Below, piece after piece: positions 56,501 through 64,000 of a DNA stretch of 64,000 nucleotides; position 1 is the stretch's first letter, and every line of letters starts with the position of its first letter. Source of the stretch: Ancistrus triradiatus (Eukaryota > Chordata > Actinopteri > Siluriformes > Loricariidae). The position numbers were made by a program, and so were the translations under genes. Under the pieces are notes generated by a model. It ran no database searches and had not been told where the DNA came from. It saw nothing but the letters and a program-made list of their open reading frames with translations. The DNA lies in contig JAJAGP010000182.1 of the NCBI GenBank assembly GCA_025084515.1, forward strand, positions 411,530 through 475,529. The letters are read 5' to 3'.

Positions 56501-59500
56501 AAGTGCAAAAGAAAAAAACAGCTAAACTAATTCTACTGTGAAGAAAATTAAAAAGGAATATAAAGTAACACTTAGCAGTAAAACATAGTAAAATGTAATG
56601 TTTTATATACAGCATATCAAACTGCTGCTCACTGCAGAGTACTCTAACAGCATTGTAATAACACTCTTCAAGAGTTGAAGCACTCACTCAGTGTGTCCTG
56701 ATATCGTATTGTAGCTTTCAACAGCGTACTGCACAGAGTTCTTATCTTCAGAAACCTTCAGTTCCCTGTTAGCTGTTTCACTCCGTAAGTGGAACCTGGT
56801 ACCTGAACAGTTACAAAATTGAGACTTGAAATCCAGTTCTTGTGGTCATGCCATTCTCTTGCGATGGTGTGTATGAGGATTTTGGTTACTGTTTCAGGTT
56901 TAGCCTTTTAACAGCATCAGGACTTGAAACTACAACCATAGTGAATAAGTTTCCAGATTGAGTAGTCCTAACAAAACATCACCACCTCAAATTAAACAGG
57001 AGCCATTTTTAAATGGAAACAAATCAGTGAATATATAATCACGCCCCATATCCGAGTGTACCTTGTTCCTGGAAATGGTAACGACAGAAAATATTCAGAT
57101 AATGGGAGCCCTATGTCCATTATTTTCTTAAGAGAAAATGCCTACCTCGTTCTGGTATTCACAAAACTCTTCATACATTTAGTTTCAGCTGAATATAGTG
57201 GCTCAAGATACTTTCATACAGTTTTGCTCAAAGGTTTGTGAACCCTTTAGAATGTTCTATATTTCTGCATAAATATCCTAAAACATCATCAGATTTTCAC
57301 ACAAGTCCTAAAAGTAGGTAAAGAGAACCCATTCAAACAAATGAGACACAAATATTATACTTGATCTTTTATTTTTTGAGGAAAATGATCCCAATATTAC
57401 ATATTAGTGAGTGGCAAAAGTATGTGAACCTCTAGGATTAGCAGTTAATTTGAAGGTGAAATTAGAGTCAGGTGTTTTCAATCAATGGGATGACAATCAG
57501 GTGTGAGTGGGCACCCTGTTTTATTTAAAGAACAGGGATCTATCAAAGTCTGCTCTTCACAACACATGTTTGTGGAAGTGTATCATGGCACGAACAAAGG
57601 AGAGTTCTGAGGACCTCAGAAAAAGAGTGTTGATGCTCATCAGGCTGTAAAAGGTTACAAAACCATCTCGTTAAAGAGTTTGGACTCCATCAAATCTACA
57701 GTCAGACAGGATGTGTTAGTAAAATGGAGGAAATTCAAGACATGTGTTACCCTCCCCCAGGAGTGGTCGACCAACAAAGATCACTCCAAGAGCAAGGTGT
57801 AAATTTTACTTGTGATAGGTGTAGGCTTGTAGGCAGTCTGACGGAGAAGATTGTAGTTTTAGAGGCGCGCATCCAGACATTAGAGAAGGCTAGCTCACCT
57901 CCTAGCTTAGCAGATCTGGATGCCAAAGGTGAAGTTAGAGCCCGGGCAGAGTCCTTGCAGCAGGGCAAGTGAGCGACGGTTCGGCGACGTAGTCTTAAGG
58001 CTAGTCCACGAGAGCACCACTCTTTACCTGATCACGTGTCCAACAGGTTTGCCCTCCTCAGTGAAACACCTACTGAGCAGCCTGTTGAAAGAGCTCTGGT
58101 CATAGGTGACTCTATTTTATGACATGTGAAACTTGCTACCCCTTTAGGGACACCAGCAGCTAGAGTTCTCTGTATCCCCGGAGCCAGAGTGCAGGACATT
58201 GTAACGAGTCTTAGTGAACTCGAGAGCCGCAGATTCTCTAGGATAGTTATTCATGTAGGGGCTAATGATATACGCCTTCGTCAGTCAGAGGTTACTAAGG
58301 CTAATTTTGTAGAGGTGGTTAGCGTGGCGAAGGCAATGTCCGATGCTGTAGTCTGCTCTGGCCCCATCCCAATGAGGCGAGGTGACCAAGCCTACAGCAG
58401 GTTATGGTCGCTGAACTGCTGGCTGTCCAACTGGTGCTCTGAAAACAACGTGGGCTATATAGACAACTGGATAGCCTTTAAAGGTAAGCCTGGCCTTTTA
58501 GGATGGGATGGTGTGCATCCCACTCTGGAGGGTGCTGCTCTCATCTCCTGCAACATTGCCCATAGTCTTATGGCCCAATTGGTTAGGGGCTGACTATCCA
58601 GAGCAGGGGTCAGGCAGCAGACAGACCGGCTTAACCAACTCTCTGCTGGTAGCCATGCACTGTCAACCAGAACCCACATTATTGAAACTGTGTCTGTTAC
58701 CCGCATCTGCCCTAAACGTAAACACTCTCAAAAAGTCTGTTTTAATAACCTCATTTGTATAAACACAGATAGCTGCCAAAGAAATAACAACATTAGACTA
58801 AAGCTAGGATTACTTAACATTAGATCACTTACAAACAAAGCAGTGATTGTAAATGAAATGATCACTGATAAACGCTTACACGCTCTCTGTCTCACTGAGA
58901 CTTGGATTAGACCTGATGAATATTTAGCCTTAAATGAAGCTTCCCCTCCTTGATACAGTCATGCTAGTCGCCCTTGTCCTAATGGTCAGGGGGGAGGCAT
59001 AGCTACATTTTTTTGACAAAGAGTTAGGTGTTACAGCTAAATCCCAATACAAGGCTAATTCTTTTGAAATACTGATTCTTAATGTGACTGATCCATCATT
59101 ATGGAAGTCAAAACCACACTCTTTTCAGCTTATCACTATTTACCGCCCTCCTGGTCCCTATTCAGAATTTCTTCAGGAATTTGCTAACTTTCTTTCCTGC
59201 TTACTACTGTCAACAGATAAGGCTTTAATTGTAGGTGATTTCAATATTCACTTTGACAAAGAGCAGGATCCACTTAAAATTGCTTGTGAGTCCATTTTAG
59301 AATCCATGGGTATCACTCAGAATGTGATGGGACCAACCCACCGCTGTAATCATACTTTAGATCTAATATTAACATTTGGTATCAATATAGATAACCTTGA
59401 TGTTTTCCCGCAACGTGATTTGATTTCAGATCACTATCTTTTAGTATTTGAGCTATCTCTAATAAATAAATCCTTCTGCCTCGTTATCACACCAAGCGAA

Positions 59501-62500
59501 CTATCACATCTGCTACTCCAGCTGCATTTATTAAAAAACAGACTTGAAATTTAATACACCTACGGAGATCAATCATCTTGAGTGTGTAAATGGCCAATTA
59601 GAATGTGTGCTTCGCCCAACCCTGGACACGATTGCTCCTGCTTGGGGCAAACACATTAGGAAAAAAAGGCTAGCACCATGGTATAATGACCACACTCGTA
59701 CTTTAAAGCAAAGAACACGGCATCTAGAGCGCAAGTGGAGACATAGTAAATTGGAGGTGTTTAAGATTGCTTGGAGGGATAAGCATGCCCTCACTAAAGC
59801 TAAGGCTGCATACACCTCTTAAATCATAGAGAAAAATAAGAATAATCCAAGATTTCTCTTTAATACAGTCTCCAAATTACCAAAAAAAACCACAGAAAGT
59901 GATTCTCACGTTCTGTGTAATTTTAACAGTAATGATTTCATGACTTTCTTTAATAATAAGATAGAAAACATTAGGCATAAAACTCAATGCTCATCACATC
60001 ACCAAACTATTCAGCCACCTTCCAGATGCAGCACTAGTGAAGACATCAGTTTAATAATCTTTTACCCCAATTACTAATACTGAACTATCCGCACTGATCA
60101 GCTCGTCTAAGTCATCAACATGTTTATTAGATCCAATTCCTACACGTTCACTCAAACAAGTATTACCCAGTGTTATAGAGCCAGTGTTAGTTATTTTAAA
60201 TTCATCCCTTACCTTTGGTTATGTGCCCAAATCCTTTAAGTGTGCCGTTATCAAACCACTGATTAAAAAAAGCCAATCCTGACCCTTGTGTGATATCTAA
60301 TTCTAGACCAATTTCAAATCTACCATTTCTGTAAAAGATCTTAGAAAAAGCCGTCTATTAGCAGCTCTGCAGTTACCTCCAAAGGAAGGAAATTTATGAA
60401 ACATTTCAGTCTGGCATCATAGTACTGAAACAGCATTAATTAGGGTACTAAATGACTTGTTAATGTCCTCAGATAAGGGTTGTGTTTCTTTTCTTGTTCT
60501 GTTAGATTTAAGTGCAGCATTTGACACTATAGATCATGATGTTTTACTAAACAGACTAGAAAATATTGTAGGTATTAAGGGATTAGCACTTTCTTGGTTT
60601 AAATCCTACTTAACCGACCGGTACCAGTTTGTTCATATAAATAATCTAAGGTCTAAGCTCTCAAAAGTGAAGTATGGCGTGCCTCAGGGGTCAGTGCTTG
60701 GCCCGCTTTTATTCTCTCTGTACATGCTGCCACTTGGCTCAGTTATTCGTAAACATGGCATTAGTTTCCACTGCTATGCAGATGATACACAGCTGTACAT
60801 ATCAGCCAAACCTAATGACAGCCTTACAATCAACAAAATCGAGGACTGTGTAAAGGAAATAAAAGATTGGATGTCATTTCATTTTCTTTTACTTAACTCA
60901 GATGAAACTGAGGTTCTATTAGTAGGACCCAAGGCTTTGAGAGACAGGTTGTCTACATTTATCTTAAATCTAGATGGCTGTTCAGTATTGCCCAGTCCAT
61001 CTGTAAAAAACTTAGGGGTCACATTTGATTCAGATCTCTCCTTTGATGCGCACATTAGCAGCATCACTCAAATTGCTTTTTTTCAATTACGTAAATATCG
61101 CTAAACTTAGAAATATCCTCTCTTTTAAAGATGCAGAGAAACTTATTCATGCGTTTATAACTTCAAGGTTGGGTTACTGTAACGCCTTACTTACTGGATG
61201 CTCTAGTAAATCTATAAACAAACTTTAATTAGTTCAGAATGCAGCCGCCCGAGTGCTAACTCGAACTAGAAAGTTTGATCATATCACTCCTGTTCTATCA
61301 TCACTACACTGGTTACCAGTTAAATTCTGCATTGATTACAAAATACTTCTTTTAACTTATAAAGCTCTACATGGCTTGGCCCCACATTATCTGAGTGAAC
61401 TCTTAGAGTTTTACATTCCAACTCGTCTACTTCGTGCGCAGGGTACAGGACTTCTTTTAGTTCCTAGACTTAAAAAAGTCACAGCACGGGGAAAGGCTTT
61501 CTCATACATGGCCCCCCAACTATGGAATAAACTTCCCACTTTAGTTCGAGACTCAGACACTCTCCAAAATTTTAAGTCTAGGCTAAAGACATACCTATTT
61601 GCGCAGGCTTTTGACTAGATTTAGACCAGAATGCATGGCTTGGTTCACTGGGGCCGGAGTCTGGAGTCATGTCTGGCCTGCCTGCCTTATCCGTTAGCCG
61701 GGAGTGTTGAGTGGGCGGTCTGGCTGAACTGGGCTTCGGTCCTCGTGATCTTGACTCGTGCATCCTTGCTGTAGACTAAGGGCAGAGCTGGGGGTTCATA
61801 GTCAAAGAGTCTTATGATGATCAAAGACGTTGGGTTGCTGTTTTCTGCCTCCCATGGGGTTGCCAATGCCAATGTGATCCCTCTTGGCTGTGTTACCTAC
61901 CAGTTCTCCTCTTTCTAGCTATGCTGCTATAGCTAATGCTGCCAGGGTCTCATGCTACACATGGCATCAGTGATTGTTAATAGACACTGTGCTCTTAATC
62001 AATAACTAATTACATTTTCTGCTTTCTCTCCGAGCTGTGTTCCGGTACCAGTTCCTGCCCCACACATGATGTTCATCTGCTGCAGCTTCACTCAAGCTGC
62101 TTCTGTCATCAGCTCCAGTCCTATCATACCCAGGCCACTTAACGCCGATGTGCATGCTTCACATTTTATTCTAACTATGACTCCATGACTTTAGTTTCGT
62201 TGTTAGATTTATCATCTACGCTGCCCAAGGGGGTTGGGTCCCTTTTTGAGTCTTGGTCCTTCCAAGGTTTCTTCCTATAACACTCAGGGAGTTTTTCCTT
62301 GCCACTGTCGCCCTAGGCTTGCTCTATTTGGGATTGGACGTAGTTATTAGGAGATAATCTAACTTGTTAAAGTTGCTTTGAGGACAATGCTCCATTGTAA
62401 ACAAAAAGCGCTATATAAATCAAATCTGACTGACTTGACTTAATCGTTGGCAATTTCACAAGGCCCCCAGGGTAAACTTCTAAGCAACTTGAAGGCTCTC

Positions 62501-63862
62501 TCACATTAGCTAATGTTAATGTTCATGAGTCCAGCATCAGAAGGAACACTGGGAACAACAATGGTGTGGCATGGCAGGGTTGCAAGGAGAAAGCCACTGC
62601 TCTCCAAAAAGAACATTGCTGCTCGTCTGCAGTTTGCTAAAGATCACGTGCACAAGCCAGAAGGTTATTGGAAGAATGTTTTGTGGACGGATGAGACCAA
62701 AAATAGAACTTTTTGGTTTAAAAGACAAGCGTTATGTTTGGAGAAAGGAAAACACTGCATTCCAGCATAAGAACCTTATCCCATCTGTGAAACATGGTGG
62801 TGGTAGTATCATGGTTTGGGCCTGTTTTGCTGCATCTGGGCCAGGACGGCTTGCCATCATTGATGGAACAATGAATTCTGAATAATATCAGAGAATTTTA
62901 TAGGAAAATGTCAGGACATCTGTCCATGAACTGAATCTCAAGAGAAGGTGGGTCATGCAGCAAGACAACGCCCCTAAGCACCCTAAAGTCGTGAATGGTT
63001 AAAGAAGAATAAAGTTCATGTTTTGGACTTGTTTGAAAATCTGATGATGTTTTAGGTCATATTTATGCAGATATATAGAATATTCTAAAGGGTTCACAAA
63101 CTTTCAAGCACCACTGTACACTCTCTTTGGAAGTCTCTACTGCACTTTTGTTTGTTTCACATCTCATGCCCACACAAAGACACAAGGAAGAACGTAAATG
63201 GCTCGAGTGTGAACAGGTGTTTGTCTAGGTGTGTGTGTTTGTACGTTGTGTTCTCCCCTCAGGTTACTTAACAGTAAATGTTTCTTGCTCTATGTGCATG
63301 AGCATTAATATGAAAGACTTTTTATAACTATAAAATGTCCTCTGATGTCTCACAGTGAAAATCTTCATTATTTTATCTTCTAATTAATCACTGTATAAAC
63401 CCAGAGCGTAGCGTTTTACTGATAGGAAGGAAAGGGAAGATCCAGCTAGAGACAAAATGCCATTCAGAGTAACAATCTCTCAGTTACATTATTACTAAAA
63501 GTATGAAGAGTTCTGAATATGCCAGAACAAGGTAGGGATTTGCCATCATGGAAACAGAACTCCTGTTATCTGAATATTCATTATTCGCACCATTACCAGG
63601 AATGAGGTACGTTTAGATAACAGTACTTCCAGCTTCATAAGTAACAGTACGTTTTATAGCACTATTGTAAAAAACTACAATTATGAATTCTAAATTAAAC
63701 AGTAAGGTGGATTGTGATTGGTTCTGACCTCTTGTGGAGATGAGTGCTGCTTCGCTCTGCTCACTGGCTCCTGCAGTGTTCACTGACTTGATGTAGAACA
63801 GGAAGTTCTCATTAGGGGTTAGAAGGACCTTGTGCTCGTTGCCTTTTATCCCAGACACAGAT
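53594..63862 (-). CDS. cmya5: FN3-B30.2/SPRY protein, last four coding exons (probable cmya5/myospryn)
   Basis: Partial gene; the 5' part lies beyond the right edge. Coding exons in transcript order: 63862-63729, 56802-56688, 54128-53952, 53846-53594, all GT-AG and in frame, stop TAA at 53594-53596. The first encodes the second half of a fibronectin type III domain (NFLFYIKSVNTAGASEQSEA). Then follow the PRY part of a B30.2 domain (RFHLRSETANRELKVSED) and SPRY (GYHYWETLVAGCTAYRIGIA, RIGTLLDFTQGRLVFFNAQN, ending VPEFAKHW). CMYA5 (myospryn) is a very large striated-muscle TRIM-like protein of costameres and Z-discs that binds PKA and dysbindin. FSD2 shares the FN3-SPRY layout and is the main alternative. 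The convergent position next to mtx3 and thbs4, as in human, favours CMYA5. The 6.9-kb intron before 56802 holds a nested Tc1/L2 insertion. Confidence 0.8.
54374..55910 (-). mobile_element. Tc1-like transposon, family B copy 5, full length, cmya5 intron
   Basis: TA on both flanks; ends cagtggggcaaaaaagtatt and, on the other side, ttttttgccccactg. The minus strand has two long overlapping frames (55477-54959, 172 aa; 55098-54586, 170 aa) covering the helix-turn-helix (NKSTVGAIVIKCKTYK), MWSDETKIELFG, QHDNDPKHTARATKEW and PDLNIEHVWRE. The Pro of NPIE is missing and one frameshift separates the halves. This is the least damaged family B copy. 1537 bp. Confidence 0.93.
57800..58593 (+). pseudogene. 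L2 LINE ORF1: coiled coil plus SGNH (GDSL) esterase, broken
   Basis: A Cys-containing start (FTCDRCRLVGSL) and a heptad stretch (EKIVVLEARIQTLEKA) are followed by a frameshift near 57970. The esterase then shows LVIGDSIL (nucleophile Ser), HVGANDI (block III Gly/Asn) and WDGVHPT (Asp and His of the triad). An in-frame TGA at 58120-58122 lies straight after the nucleophile block. The protein is thought to bind RNA and membranes during retrotransposition; the role of the esterase is unsettled. Confidence 0.85.
58690..61618 (+). pseudogene. L2 LINE ORF2: APE endonuclease and reverse transcriptase, broken
   Basis: The endonuclease begins with LGLLNIRSLTNKA and CLTETWI, has a stop at ~58951 and an indel at the T run near 59010, and resumes with YRPPG, LIVGDFNIHFD and ISDHYLL (His of the active site). 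After a damaged linker the reverse transcriptase core is open at 60457-61104: DLSAAFDTIDH (motif A), GVPQGSVLGPLLF (B), YADDTQLYI (C, catalytic DD). The C-terminal part is at 61253-61618 (LHWLPV, PQLWNKLP). Order and motifs fit L2/CR1-type LINEs. Confidence 0.9.
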
Positions 63863-64000
63863 CTGTAAGGAAAGAGCTCATATTCGGTCATCTTAATGAT
63901 ATTATACAGCCTATAAGTGCTTTTAGGTGCATTCTTAAGAGAACCAGGACTGATAATGGCTGTCTGTGAAATGCATTTAAAACTAAAATCTTGTAGAAGA

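Larger units (their letters stand above)
57800..62441 (+). mobile_element. L2-clade non-LTR retrotransposon (LINE), ~4.6 kb
   Basis: Inserted in the Tc1 at 57219-63116. Two coding regions in LINE order: ORF1 with coiled coil and SGNH esterase, then ORF2 with endonuclease and reverse transcriptase. A ~820-bp 3' tail ending in ctgacttgactt follows. An esterase in ORF1 is known for the L2 and CR1 clades of fish. The 5' end is probably truncated. Stops and frameshifts in both ORFs make it inactive. Essentially no target duplication is visible. Confidence 0.9.
57219..63116 (+). mobile_element. Tc1-like transposon, family A copy 3, split by an L2 LINE (cmya5 intron)
   Basis: The left half, 57219-57799, carries the 5' terminal repeat and the DNA-binding start. 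The right half, 62442-63116, carries the catalytic part (WTDET near 62685, QQDNAPKHP near 62960) and the 3' terminus agcaccactg. Both outer flanks are TA. Without the L2 the element would be ~1.26 kb; a further deletion before the 3' end removes the catalytic Glu region. Confidence 0.9.

Noticed and set aside
58126..58593. Host GDSL/SGNH lipase gene
   Set aside because: It lies in LINE order between a coiled coil and an endonuclease/reverse transcriptase, and esterase-bearing ORF1 is known for L2/CR1 LINEs.
53594..63862. Gene identified as trim46, as near human THBS3
   Set aside because: TRIM46 lies on the other side of THBS3 from MTX1; a convergent FN3-SPRY gene next to MTX3 fits CMYA5.

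Overview
This window looks like a piece of a ray-finned (teleost) fish nuclear genome. The evidence is spliced vertebrate genes with GT-AG introns in a background of Tc1/mariner transposons, tRNA-derived SINEs, L2-type LINEs, hAT and MITE-like elements and long microsatellites. The transposon mix is teleost-like; I cannot name the species. There are no bacterial genes, CRISPR arrays or rRNA genes.

Three host genes were rebuilt by hand from splice signals and protein similarity. (1) thbs4 (thrombospondin-4), minus strand, 26626 down to 6424: 21 coding exons joining in frame to 949 codons. (2) mtx3 (metaxin-3), plus strand, 31326 to 40174: 9 coding exons, 311 codons. (3) The last four coding exons of a fibronectin-III/B30.2-SPRY gene, minus strand, 63862 down to 53594. 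From its position and sequence this is best read as cmya5 (myospryn); it continues beyond the right edge. The order and orientation thbs4 <- -> mtx3 ... <- cmya5 matches the human THBS4-MTX3-CMYA5 neighbourhood, so this is an old conserved block.

Layout: 1-5980 is intergenic and repeat-rich and starts inside an L2 LINE 3' end. 5980-26626 is thbs4, whose introns hold several Tc1 copies, SINEs, two MITE-like elements and a minisatellite of about 30 units. 26627-31325 is the divergent thbs4/mtx3 intergenic region, ending in a TATA-less GC-box promoter with a YY1-like motif over the mtx3 start codon. 31326-40174 is mtx3, with a hAT element carrying an 8-bp target duplication and a SINE nested in a Tc1. 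40175-53593 is intergenic, with an AT-rich tandem array, a purine-rich tract and Tc1 copies. 53594-64000 is the 3' end of cmya5, whose largest intron holds an L2 LINE inserted into a Tc1.

I found no convincing new multi-gene system. The most useful observations are the degenerate calcium-binding repeat in thbs4, the nested transposons, the two L2 tails identical over about 740 bp some 61.6 kb apart, the dispersed minisatellite unit, the split AT-rich array, and patches rich in single-base indels that suggest assembly error.
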